Of a DNA stretch of 36,044 nucleotides, positions 19,582 to 26,379 are shown in pieces (positions within the stretch are counted from its first letter, which is position 1; each line of letters opens with the position of its first letter). The position numbers and the translations under genes are program-made. Where the stretch lies: contig JAUYJO010000232.1 in the NCBI GenBank assembly GCA_030700315.1, positions 1 through 36,044 of the forward strand, in the 5' to 3' direction. Below the pieces are notes generated by a model. The model saw only the letters and a list, made by a program, of their open reading frames with translations. It was not told where the DNA came from and did no database searches. Source of the stretch: Gallionella sp. (GTDB taxonomy: Bacteria; Pseudomonadota; Gammaproteobacteria; Burkholderiales; Gallionellaceae).

Positions 19582-20039
19582 GCTGTAACAGGCAAAGGTT
19601 TGGTGTATGGCATTCCGCTCAAGCCGATCACGATGCAGCGGCGGATGCTGGTGTTTTCGGGCACAACATCAATCTGAAAAGCGGTGGCAGCCGCCCTGCC
19701 AGTCCTCGCGTAAATCACGCTGGTCGGCCCACCGGTCAAGGTCACGCCCTTCAGCGCTGCCTGCGATTTAATGGTTTCGGCGGATGAAGCTATCGTCCAG
19801 CCCTTGCCCCAGTCGTCCTCATCCGTCGGCGTCAACGTGACATTGCTGTTGCGCTTGATGGCCTCGCTTCTCGCCAGGCTGAGGCTGGCAAACAATTCGA
19901 AGCTCGCGTTTTTTACCTGCTGGCTTTGCGTCAGCGATTGAAATCCGGGCAAGGCAATCGCCGCCAGAATGCCCGCGATCGAAACCACAACCATCAGTTC
20001 GGTCAGGGTAAATCCGCGAGATGGCCGCCTTGTGTTCAT
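19572..20039 (-). CDS. fimU: FimU/FimT-like minor pilin (GspH family)
   Basis: A 155-residue prepilin with SRGFTLTELMVVVSIAGILA and a small C-terminal globular domain containing a WGKGWTIASS motif and a closing Cys pair (RCIVIG, VTACP), as in the GspH/FimT fold. FimU caps the pilus with PilV, PilW and PilX. It is 22 nt downstream of pilE and overlaps pilV. FimT versus FimU cannot be told apart with certainty; the operon order favours FimU. Confidence 0.88.
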   Translation of the reverse strand: MNTRRPSRGFTLTELMVVVSIAGILAAIALPGFQSLTQSQQVKNASFELFASLSLARSEAIKRNSNVTLTPTDEDDWGKGWTIASSAETIKSQAALKGVTLTGGPTSVIYARTGRAAATAFQIDVVPENTSIRRCIVIGLSGMPYTKPLPVTACP

Positions 20040-20061
20040 TTCATCTTTCCCGCTTGTCTCT

Positions 20062-20448
20062 TTACCACTTTTCGGCAGGCGTCTTGACGCCGGAGCTATC
20101 CAGCGTCAGCGTGCCGTCGCCGGACTGCTGGCTGCTGGTCGGGATAGCGGTGATGGTAAAAGACGGCGGTGACGCGACCACAACAATGCCGCAGCACGCC
20201 GAGTAATGCTTGCTGACCTCGGCAGGAACCGTCATCCCCAGCGTATCCAGGTCAAGTGCGTAACTGCGCGCGTCCAGCAGATATTGTTTCTGACGGTTCG
20301 CCACGTCCGCCATGAAAGCCTGCGCGGCGGCACGGTTGCCCTTGACGATGTAATTCTGGTAGCTGGGAAGCGCAACTGCGGCAAGAACGCCGATAATCGC
20401 TACGGTGATCATCAGTTCGATCAGGGTAAAACCTTTTTGAATTTTCAT
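20062..20448 (-). CDS. pilE: PilE-like pilin
   Basis: A 128-residue prepilin with a very short leader (MKIQKG) and [26 protein letters not shown], a full-length pilin core. The C-terminal half has a Cys-Cys motif (SACCG) instead of the usual disulfide loop of major pilins, so it is probably the PilE-type minor pilin that ends the minor pilin operon in Pseudomonas-like order, here in first place. AGGA lies 8 nt before ATG. It is the first gene of the operon on the minus strand. Confidence 0.88.
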   Translation of the reverse strand: MKIQKGFTLIELMITVAIIGVLAAVALPSYQNYIVKGNRAAAQAFMADVANRQKQYLLDARSYALDLDTLGMTVPAEVSKHYSACCGIVVVASPPSFTITAIPTSSQQSGDGTLTLDSSGVKTPAEKW

Positions 20449-20954
20449 GGTATTTTCCTTTGAATGCGCATGACAAGACGTTCATTACGGGTGACGAGCA
20501 AGCGATCTGAAATGAATATATGACGAACATCCGGGCTGCGATTTTTCGCGCCGAAGTGGCCTGCGTGGCTAGAGATGGCTGGAAGCGGGATTATTTTTGG
20601 ACAGATGGCAATCGTGCCGATGCCACCGCAAAGCTTGCGCCCAAGGCTGACCGCCAGACGGCGTAACGCCATCCGCTGATCAAGCCACGAAAATGGAGGT
20701 CGATTGAAAAAACGAGATACGAGTACCCGGAACACGCGCGTCTCCTGCCTTATTGGCATTCTTCGTCAATTCCCGTTTGTATGGGTTAGCCATTACGGGA
20801 AAGATTTAAGAGACGTGTTCTAGGTCTCGCGGGTTCGATGCCAGGGTCAGGGGCAAACCGAACAGGTTCACAACATACTACTGATAATTCCAAAAATCAA
20901 GGGGGTTCTAAGTAACGGGTACGATCAAAAGTGTTGGTGCATCTTCTTACGTAG

Positions 20955-21033
20955 GGCGGATGAGCCGAAGGCGTTATCCGCCGAATGTTTCATCATAGGA
21001 GCGTAGGTCGGGTTAGCGATAGCGTAACCCGAC
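20955..21033. repeat. Two REP hairpins (GGCGGAT and GTCGGGTTA types)
   Basis: GGCGGAT (20955-20961) pairs with ATCCGCC (20976-20982), and GTCGGGTTA (21007-21015) pairs perfectly with TAACCCGAC (21025-21033). The first belongs to the GTAGGGCGGATGAGC family that also occurs at 24541-24697. Confidence 0.75.
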
Positions 21034-21061
21034 ATTTTGGCTTCGCTCGTCCAGCTTGGGG

Positions 21062-21174
21062 ATGAACAATCCTGGTTCAAGCCCCAAGGTTGAGCGTTTC
21101 GCTCGCCCCAACCACACCCATCGCAAGTTCCGCCTGTTCGTGGTTCTGGCTGCGCGCGGTTTTGCGCAGCAGCA
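21062..21174 (-). pseudogene. Duplicated 3' end of ANTAR response regulator
   Basis: About 113 bases match 22059-22173 at roughly 80-85 percent by eye, including the segment that encodes the end of the ANTAR domain (frame reads LLRKTARSQNHEQAELAMGVVGASETLNLG, compared with the intact gene). The last part of the copy extends beyond the gene stop, so a genomic segment and not just an ORF was duplicated. No complete gene is present here, and it probably produces nothing. Confidence 0.75.
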
Positions 21175-21211
21175 TACAAGGGGGACGAGCACAGTCTTAT
21201 CCGCCGCGTGG

Positions 21212-21553
21212 CTATGCGGCGTGATGAGTTTCTTTCTCCAGCACATCGATGATCATGCTATTCAAACTCACGCCGCGCCGCGCCGCTTCCAGCGCAATCT
21301 GGCGGTGCAGGTCACGACCGACCCGCACGTTGAATGAACCCTTAAATGGCTGCTCAGGCTTAATGCCTTCCGATTTGCACAGGTCGAGATAATCGTCTAC
21401 CGCCTCATGAAATGCTTTTTCGATGCCGGATGCGGTCTCGGCCTCGTAAGAAACCAGCGCGCGAATGTAGAGCAGTTTTCCGTGCAGCACACGATCTTCG
21501 GCGCTGTACATTACCGATCCGCAGTACCCCTTGTATTGCAAAATATCGTTCAT
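21212..21553 (-). CDS. hicB: HicB antitoxin
   Basis: A 113-residue protein: an N-terminal partial RNase H-like fold (ILQYKGYCGSVMYSAEDRVLHGKLLYI, GIEKAFHEAVDDYLDLC) and a C-terminal Arc/CopG DNA-binding domain (GSFNVRVGRDLHRQIALEAARRG, SLNSMIIDVLEKE). HicB neutralises HicA and represses the operon. Its ATG overlaps the hicA stop (ATGA), the standard hicA-first order. Confidence 0.94.
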   Translation of the reverse strand: MNDILQYKGYCGSVMYSAEDRVLHGKLLYIRALVSYEAETASGIEKAFHEAVDDYLDLCKSEGIKPEQPFKGSFNVRVGRDLHRQIALEAARRGVSLNSMIIDVLEKETHHAA

Positions 21554-21804
21554 GTCACACCATCCATTTCAAGCCTTTCAATCACAACTTCGATAACGTA
21601 ACGCTTCAACTCGTTGCTGGGATGCGGCTTGTGCAAGCTGATAGGCGCATACTCCGAATGAACAAACCGCACCGCAGAACCGCTGCTCCTGCCCTGAGTA
21701 CATAACCTGTATCCGAGCCCGGACAACAGGGTAGCCAACTCCTGAAAGGTAAAATCCTTCGGGCGGCTTTTGAGCCTCGCCAGCAGCTTTTCATGTTTTC
21801 CCAT
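21550..21804 (-). CDS. hicA: HicA toxin
   Basis: An 84-residue protein of the HicA family (dsRNA-binding-like fold, mRNA interferase): MGKHEKLLARLKSRPKDFTFQELATLLSGLGY, a GSAVRF strand and the closing HKPHPSNELKRYVIEVVIERL helix. The usual catalytic His in a GSHxxF motif is absent; the family branch with GGSxRRF in that place is known, so this may be a natural variant and not an inactive copy. AGGA lies 8 nt before the ATG. Confidence 0.9.
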   Translation of the reverse strand: MGKHEKLLARLKSRPKDFTFQELATLLSGLGYRLCTQGRSSGSAVRFVHSEYAPISLHKPHPSNELKRYVIEVVIERLEMDGVT

Positions 21805-21995
21805 GTGTAAATCCTATCCAATGACCGGGGATGTTGCAACTAAATATAGTTGCGTTGTCCGGGCGACGCCTTTCATCATATTGGGAAATTGGCTATGGCG
21901 AAGCATTCGGTTGCCATTCAGGCGAAGGCCGGTGTAGTGCCGCATTGGAGCAACATGAAGCGCAATGCCCGTCGTTTATTGCGCCCTGCGTGTGC

Positions 21996-22019
21996 TTCAG
22001 CCCGGCATGGCGGGCTGAA
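21996..22019 (-). terminator. Hairpin after the two-component pair
   Basis: TTCAGCCCG pairs perfectly with CGGGCTGAA (loop GCATGG), 57 nt beyond the ANTAR regulator stop. There is no T-run, so it may stabilise the mRNA end or be another intergenic repeat. Confidence 0.4.
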
Positions 22020-22058
22020 AACCGGCCTACCAGCACTGATTTTGGATGGTGCATGGCG

Positions 22059-22173
22059 AATGAGCAATCCTAAATTCAAGCCCCAAGGTTGAGCGTTTCG
22101 CTCGCCCCGATCACGTTCGCCGCCAGTTCCGCCAGTTTACGGTTCTGGTTGCGCGCGGTTTTGCGCAGCAGTT
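22059..22173. repeat. Direct repeat partner of 21062-21174
   Basis: This is the intact copy, covering the last about 95 bases of the response regulator gene and 17 bases beyond. With its partner it encloses hicAB and the 22000 hairpin, so the module sits between direct repeats about 1 kb apart. Confidence 0.75.
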
Positions 22174-22681
22174 CGAAAGCCGCCTTGCGGTCGAGGCGGT
22201 ATTGCACCATGGTGATGCCGATGGCGATGCTGATTTCGCGTTCGCTGTCGAGCGCCGCTTGCAATTGTCGCCCGGTAGCTTGCAGGCTATGGATGTCTCC
22301 GGCGCGGGCCAGGGCAGCCTTGATGGCCGGCAGCAGTTGCGGCATATCGACCGGCTTCACCAAATAGCCCAGCGCGCCGCAGGCGGTTGCCTGTTCGACG
22401 ATTTCACTATCGCTGTAAGCGGTCAGCAGCATGAACGGAATATGGTCGAATGAGTGCAGCCGCTCCGCCAGTTCCAGCCCGCTCCTGACGGGCATGCTGA
22501 CATCGAGGACAACCAGATCCGGGCGCTCCCCACCCGCTAGGATGGCCTCGGCATCATCCACCGATTCCGCGCTGCTGACACGATAACCCGCGCCGCTCAA
22601 CCCGCGTGAAAGTGTCGACAGCACCAGGCGGTCATCATCGACCAATAATATTTGGGGATTGGAAGGGGGGTTGGCATTCAT
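22076..22681 (-). CDS. ANTAR-domain response regulator
   Basis: Residues 1-120 form a receiver domain: acidic pocket DDD at 15-17, phosphoacceptor Asp60 (VVLDVSMP), Thr in LLTAYSD, Lys in YLVKPVD. After a short coil, residues about 140-190 (ISIAIGITMVQYRLDRKAAFELLRKTARNQNRKLAELA) are an ANTAR RNA-binding domain, which upon phosphorylation dimerises and binds two hexaloop hairpins to prevent termination. Its ATG overlaps the histidine kinase stop (ATGA). So this pair controls transcription antitermination of some target not seen here. Confidence 0.93.
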   Translation of the reverse strand: MNANPPSNPQILLVDDDRLVLSTLSRGLSGAGYRVSSAESVDDAEAILAGGERPDLVVLDVSMPVRSGLELAERLHSFDHIPFMLLTAYSDSEIVEQATACGALGYLVKPVDMPQLLPAIKAALARAGDIHSLQATGRQLQAALDSEREISIAIGITMVQYRLDRKAAFELLRKTARNQNRKLAELAANVIGASETLNLGA

Positions 22682-24204
22682 GGTTCAGGTTCCAGGGAAA
22701 TGACGGGGGGATCGAGTTCCAGCAGGGTAATCACGGTATTGCCCCGAGTCTGCCAGGAGAGTTTTGCACCCGCCCTGGGCATCAGCGATCTTACCAATTG
22801 CAGCCCGATGCCGGTATTGTGCCCGAAATCAAAATCGGGCGGCAACTGGCCAGTATTGCAAATGGTGATCCGGATAAAATCAGGATGCCGCCCCTGCTTG
22901 AGCAGGATATTGATCTGCCCGTGCCTCCCGCCGTGCTTGATGGCATTCGAGAGCAGTTCGTTCAATATCAACGCCAAGGGCACGGCTTCCGCCTCGTCGA
23001 TGGTGCAGGGCATCCAGCCCGAGGCAACTTCGACGGCGACTGGTTTTTGCCACAGCGCCCCCACACCGGCTGCCACCGCCTCGGTCAGTTCGCGCAAGCG
23101 CACGTTGCCTGCCGGCGCACGCTCTTGCAGGCCGTGGATCACCGCGATGCTTTGCACCTGGCCGATGGTTTGATTGACCGATTCCGCAATTTCCGGGTGC
23201 TTGTCCGCAAACTGACGCAGCAAACCGGTGACGCCTTGCAGGTTATTTTTGATGCGATGATGAATTTCGCGTATCAGCACATCGCGGTGGGCTGCGACAA
23301 GTTTCACCCGCTTGATTTCCTGAACGTAGGTAGCCAGAGTCATTCCGACCAGCGACAGAGTCAGCATGTAAAACCAGTAATTGATCAGATTGGTTTGGGT
23401 GATGTCATCGGCGAAATAACCGGTTCCCTGAATGGCGCCAAGCAGTGCCTGAACGGCCACTATAATCAAAACGACCGTTGTCCCGCGTGCTCCAAGAAAC
23501 ATGGCAACCCAGGTAATGAGCATGAACATCCAGTAGCTATTGGTCGCGTGGCCGATGATTTCGTGCAGCCAATCGAGGAAAACGATTTGGCCGACCCATA
23601 TCGTCAGGCCAATCAGCAAAACCGATTCAACTATCTGCCTCGTTTCGCGCCAGTTAAGTTCTGCCCGCCACCAAACCAGTATCAGCGGGGTAACCAGGAT
23701 GACCCCCAGCGTATCGCTCATCCACCATTGCAGCAGGCTTTGCAAATAATCTTCAGGGGCGAGCAATCCGGAAAACAGCAACAGCGCGTTCGCGGCCAGG
23801 GCGCTGATCGCGATGCTGACACCCCCGCCCAACAGGATCAAGCGCAGGTAGTCGAGCAACGATGGCAGACGCACATCAAACTTGCCGCCGCGCGTGAGCA
23901 GCCAGGCGCCGATAAACGCCTCCATTGCATCGCTTGAAGCGATGGCGACAGCTCTCCATAACGAATCGTCTGTGCTGGCTTGAACCAGAAGCGCGCCGCA
24001 GAACACGCCCCATACATACCGCTTTCCGCCAATCAGCAGCGCGGCCAGCGCCAATCCGCACGCCGGTTCGAAATGGCCGACAACCGCCTCGCTCTCGAAA
24101 AAGAACTCGCCAACGTAGAGCAACAATGCGTAGAGCGCGGCGATGCCGAGCTGTTTCAGCCATTCAACCGAAGTATTCGAAAATGCAAATTTATAAGTAG
24201 GCAT
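22678..24204 (-). CDS. MASE1 membrane sensor histidine kinase (HisKA_2 type)
   Basis: A 508-residue sensor kinase. Residues about 15-295 are a multi-helix MASE1-like membrane sensor domain, and residues about 306-370 the HisKA_2 dimerisation domain with phospho-histidine in REIHHRIKNNLQG (His315/316). The C-terminus is a HATPase with N box LILNELLSNAIKHG and G boxes around TGIGLQLVRSL. It autophosphorylates and hands the phosphate to the ANTAR regulator encoded next. The signal sensed is unknown. Its ATG at 24204 has no ribosome binding site in view, and 24205-24816 upstream is full of repeats. Confidence 0.93.
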   Translation of the reverse strand: MPTYKFAFSNTSVEWLKQLGIAALYALLLYVGEFFFESEAVVGHFEPACGLALAALLIGGKRYVWGVFCGALLVQASTDDSLWRAVAIASSDAMEAFIGAWLLTRGGKFDVRLPSLLDYLRLILLGGGVSIAISALAANALLLFSGLLAPEDYLQSLLQWWMSDTLGVILVTPLILVWWRAELNWRETRQIVESVLLIGLTIWVGQIVFLDWLHEIIGHATNSYWMFMLITWVAMFLGARGTTVVLIIVAVQALLGAIQGTGYFADDITQTNLINYWFYMLTLSLVGMTLATYVQEIKRVKLVAAHRDVLIREIHHRIKNNLQGVTGLLRQFADKHPEIAESVNQTIGQVQSIAVIHGLQERAPAGNVRLRELTEAVAAGVGALWQKPVAVEVASGWMPCTIDEAEAVPLALILNELLSNAIKHGGRHGQINILLKQGRHPDFIRITICNTGQLPPDFDFGHNTGIGLQLVRSLMPRAGAKLSWQTRGNTVITLLELDPPVISLEPEP

Positions 24205-24433
24205 GCGTCGTTTGCTTGCGGTGGCTTATACCGAACAATGTTGTTTCGTGACTACTCAGGTACAGCCGCGTCTCCCCTTCCCCATGGAAGGGGAAGAGAC
24301 TGGCGCTGCCGCTATTTTCAAGCATACTACTTCGACCCGAGTAATTGCGTTGTTTCTTACCTATTCCCATCCAGATACACGGCCCACAATCTTTGATCGG
24401 CAATGCCTGATTCAATTTCCAGTTATAAACAGA

Positions 24434-24483
24434 CTAACGGGCATGGCAAGTGTGTCACCCCTGATTATGAAACTTGCCATGCC
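24434..24483. repeat. Hairpin with conserved loop (copy 2)
   Basis: GGCATGGCAAG (24440-24450) pairs with CTTGCCATGCC (24473-24483) over 11 bp. The loop includes TCACCCCTGATTATGAAA, which is almost identical to that at 7951-7988 and 32950-32995. Loop conservation with a variable stem edge suggests the loop, not only the stem, is functional or needed for mobility. Confidence 0.8.
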
Positions 24484-24540
24484 AGGAACCCTCGCTACGC
24501 TTTCCCTCACCTCAATCCTACCCATGAACCTCAGGTTGGA

Positions 24541-24697
24541 CGTAGGGCGGATGAGCGTAGCGTTAACCAATGACTTGGTCGTCGTTCTTTGACGGCCTAG
24601 TCAGATGGCTATGCAAAGCTATCCGCCGAATGGGATTCTCATACGGCGGAAGGCGCTACGCCCTTCGACCAGATCAGGACATGCTTTTCCGCCCTAC
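24541..24697. repeat. REP-type inverted element, GTAGGGCGGA ends
   Basis: It starts with GTAGGGCGGATGAGCG and ends with TCCGCCCTAC, with further CCGCCGAATG and CGGCGGAAGGCG inside. Similar ends occur at 20955-20982. This is a typical composite of a GTAGGGCGGATGAGC repeat family. Confidence 0.7.
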
Positions 24698-24749
24698 ATG
24701 CTGCCTCCGGTTCATGGGCTCAATTCGGGCGAAAATTGGCGGCTGCGGT

Positions 24750-24827
24750 CTCTCCCGCAAGCGGGGAGAGCGAAGCGAGGGGGGCGGAGCCAGGCGAACG
24801 AATCGCTACGCGAGTTTCACGTTAACC
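24750..24827. repeat. Repeat element making the 3' end of ybbA
   Basis: The sequence from TCTCCCGCAAGCGGGG to GAGTTTCACGTTAAC is repeated, in reverse orientation, at 32877-32935, and a variant lies at 27388-27441. Read on the minus strand, its GTTAACGTGAAAC part gives the TGA stop of ybbA at 24817-24819. Confidence 0.75.
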
Positions 24828-25524
24828 AATTACGGACTGAAAGTCCGGATACCCGCCCCGCCTCCAGCCGCAGTTGCCTGCCGCAACGCCGCGCTAACGC
24901 TTCGTCGTGGGTGACGAGGATTAACGTTATGCCCTGCGCGCGATTGAGCTCCAGCATCAGTTCGATGACTTGCGCGCCAGTGGCTGCGTCGAGGTTGCCG
25001 GTGGGTTCGTCGGCGAATAATATTTTTGGCCGGGTGACGAAAGCGCGTGCCAGCGCGACGCGCTGCTGTTCGCCGCCGGAGAGGTGTTTGGGCAGGTGGT
25101 GCGCGCGTTCGCTCAAGCCCACTTGGCGCAAGGATTCGGCGGCGCGCAAACGTGCATCGGCCACGCCGCGCAGTTCCAGCGGCAGCATCACATTTTCCAG
25201 CGCGTTCAGCGCGGGCAGCAACTGGAATGACTGGAACACGAAACCCGCCGCCGCACCGCGTAGTCGCGCGCGCCCGTCCTCGTCCAGCGCGAACAGGTCG
25301 TGTCCGTCGAGCCGCACGCTGCCGCTGCTCGGCACGTCCAGCCCGGCCAGCAGGCCGAGCAAGGTAGACTTTCCCGAGCCAGACGCACCGAGGATCGCCA
25401 GGCTCTCGCCCGCAGCGACGGTGAAACTAACCTGGTGCAAGATGGTCAACGGCTGGCCTTTTCCATCTATTGATGGGCTTAACACTTGCTTGGTCAGTTC
25501 AACTGCCTGCACAATCGCTGTCAT
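24817..25524 (-). CDS. ybbA: ABC transporter ATP-binding protein (YbbA/LolD-like)
   Basis: A 235-residue ATPase of the MacB/LolD class: Walker A GASGSGKST (residues 46-54), Q-loop, signature LSGGEQQRVALARA, Walker B ILFADEPTGNLD and the H-loop THDE. In this genomic position next to tesA, it is probably YbbA, the partner of a YbbP permease that is not in the window. Its ATG (25524) shares the bases of CATG with the divergent tesA ATG. AGAGG lies 10 nt upstream. The C-terminus (GLSVRNWLT) is formed by repeat sequence and may be altered. Confidence 0.92.
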   Translation of the reverse strand: MTAIVQAVELTKQVLSPSIDGKGQPLTILHQVSFTVAAGESLAILGASGSGKSTLLGLLAGLDVPSSGSVRLDGHDLFALDEDGRARLRGAAAGFVFQSFQLLPALNALENVMLPLELRGVADARLRAAESLRQVGLSERAHHLPKHLSGGEQQRVALARAFVTRPKILFADEPTGNLDAATGAQVIELMLELNRAQGITLILVTHDEALARRCGRQLRLEAGRVSGLSVRNWLT

Positions 25525-26134
25525 GAAAACTTTACCTCTGAAAATTATTCTGCTGGTTGCCGCACTGTGGCTACCCTGCTCCGCTTATGCCGCAAAAAAC
25601 CTATTGGTGTTCGGCGACAGTTTAGCAGCCGGGTACGGTATCGCAGTAGCGGAAAGTTGGGTGAGCCTGCTGCAACAGGAATTGGCGCGCAGCCATCCGG
25701 GCTATCGCGTGGTGAATGCCAGCATCAGCGGTGAGACCGCGCAAGGCGGGCAGCAGCGCATCGCCAAGGCGCTGCAACAACACCATCCTGCGGTGGTGAT
25801 CCTGGAACTGGGCGCGAACGATGGCTTGCGCGGCTTCAATGTCGCCGACACCGAAACCAATCTGGGCAGAATCATCGAGGCGGCCCGCGCCGCACAAACC
25901 AAAGTGCTGCTGATCGGCATGATGCTGCCGCCGAATTACGGTAAAACCTATACCCTGCAATTCGAGAAGATGTATCCGAAGCTGGCAGAAAAATACCGCA
26001 TCCGGCTGGTGCCGTTTTTGCTGGAAGGCGTTACGCAGGAGCAATTTCAGGCCGACAACCTGCACCCGACAAAAGAGGCGCAGCCGCTGTTGATGCGCAA
26101 TGTAATGAAAGAACTGAAGCCGCTGTTGCGCTAA
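25523..26134 (+). CDS. tesA: Multifunctional esterase/thioesterase (arylesterase, TesA-like)
   Basis: A 203-residue GDSL hydrolase with signal peptide (KIILLVAALWLPCSAYA), so periplasmic. Catalytic Ser33 in FGDSLAAGYG, block with ELGANDG (Asn98), and the DNLHP motif (Asp177, His180). TesA hydrolyses acyl-CoA and ester substrates and lysophospholipids. The ATG at 25523-25525 is the only one matching the family start and overlaps the divergent ybbA start. A much longer upstream frame exists but is antisense to ybbA. No ribosome binding site is visible. Confidence 0.93.
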   Translation: MKTLPLKIILLVAALWLPCSAYAAKNLLVFGDSLAAGYGIAVAESWVSLLQQELARSHPGYRVVNASISGETAQGGQQRIAKALQQHHPAVVILELGANDGLRGFNVADTETNLGRIIEAARAAQTKVLLIGMMLPPNYGKTYTLQFEKMYPKLAEKYRIRLVPFLLEGVTQEQFQADNLHPTKEAQPLLMRNVMKELKPLLR

Positions 26135-26149
26135 CGGGAATGGAAGTGT

Positions 26150-26379
26150 AGCCATGAAACATTTCGTAAAAGTTGCTTCGCGCTTTACTCCGAACGCCAA
26201 ACCCCTGGTGAAACAACTAGCCATTCGACTAGGCCATCAAAAGGCGATGGCCAAGTCGCTGGTTATCCCAGCCTCCCCTTGTCAGTGGAGGAGACTCGGC
26301 TCTCCCCCTGACATGGGGGAGTTGGAGGGGGTTGGGGTTGGGGTTGGGGTTTCGATTTGTGTTGTTTCACGCCAAGTCT
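26150..26379. repeat. Composite repeat upstream of the DUF255 gene (copy C)
   Basis: The first block (ATGAAACATTTCGTAAAAGTTG, from 26154) resembles 7982 onward; the second block, 26210-26269, is repeated inside the DUF255 gene at 27331-27389; the third is the CCTCCCCTTGTCAG palindrome (26270-26320). A hairpin of 13 bp with one mismatch spans 26226-26258 (loop AAAAGGC). An ORF drawn across this element has no support. Confidence 0.8.
26327..26349 (+). repeat. Four GGGG tracts separated by TT
   Basis: GGGGG at 26327-26331, GGGG at 26334-26337, 26340-26343 and 26346-26349, each split by TT: a canonical G-quadruplex motif 30 nt before the DUF255 start codon on the coding strand. It arose by expansion of the GGGGTTTGG end of the palindrome seen in the other copies. 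Confidence 0.8.

Larger units (their letters stand above)
20449..21211. other. Gap between hicB and pilE, about 760 bp
   Basis: No gene. It contains the pilE ribosome binding site (20449-20460), no clear sigma-54 or sigma-70 promoter, REP hairpins at 20955-21033 and a stretch from 21062 to 21174 that copies the 3' end of the response regulator gene at 22076. The 20470-20930 part has no structure I can support. Confidence 0.6.
24205..24816. other. Repeat-rich gap upstream of the kinase gene
   Basis: No gene is credible here. In order: hairpin TCCCCTTCC/GGAAGGGGA at 24273-24294; perfect 11-bp hairpin at 24440-24483; inverted GTAGGGCGGA/TCCGCCCTAC ends spanning 24541-24697; and the CTCTCCCGC/GCGGGGAGAG hairpin element 24750-24827. 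It is about 600 bp of stacked palindromic repeats. Confidence 0.7.

Noticed and set aside
20820-20865. tRNA T-loop-like GGTTCGAT and GGCAAACC, a c-di-GMP riboswitch-like fragment
   Set aside because: Stems around the loop do not pair and the second conserved half of the riboswitch (GGGACGCAAAG) is missing.
20925-21246. Two minus-strand frames over the duplicated regulator end
   Set aside because: They read the duplicated segment in wrong frames and through REP hairpins.
24605-25522. Long upstream extension of the tesA frame
   Set aside because: It runs antisense to ybbA; TesA homology and signal peptide begin only at 25523.
26327-26349. Possible CRISPR or satellite-like repeat
   Set aside because: Only four 6-bp units with no spacers; better explained as a G-rich tract at a palindrome end.
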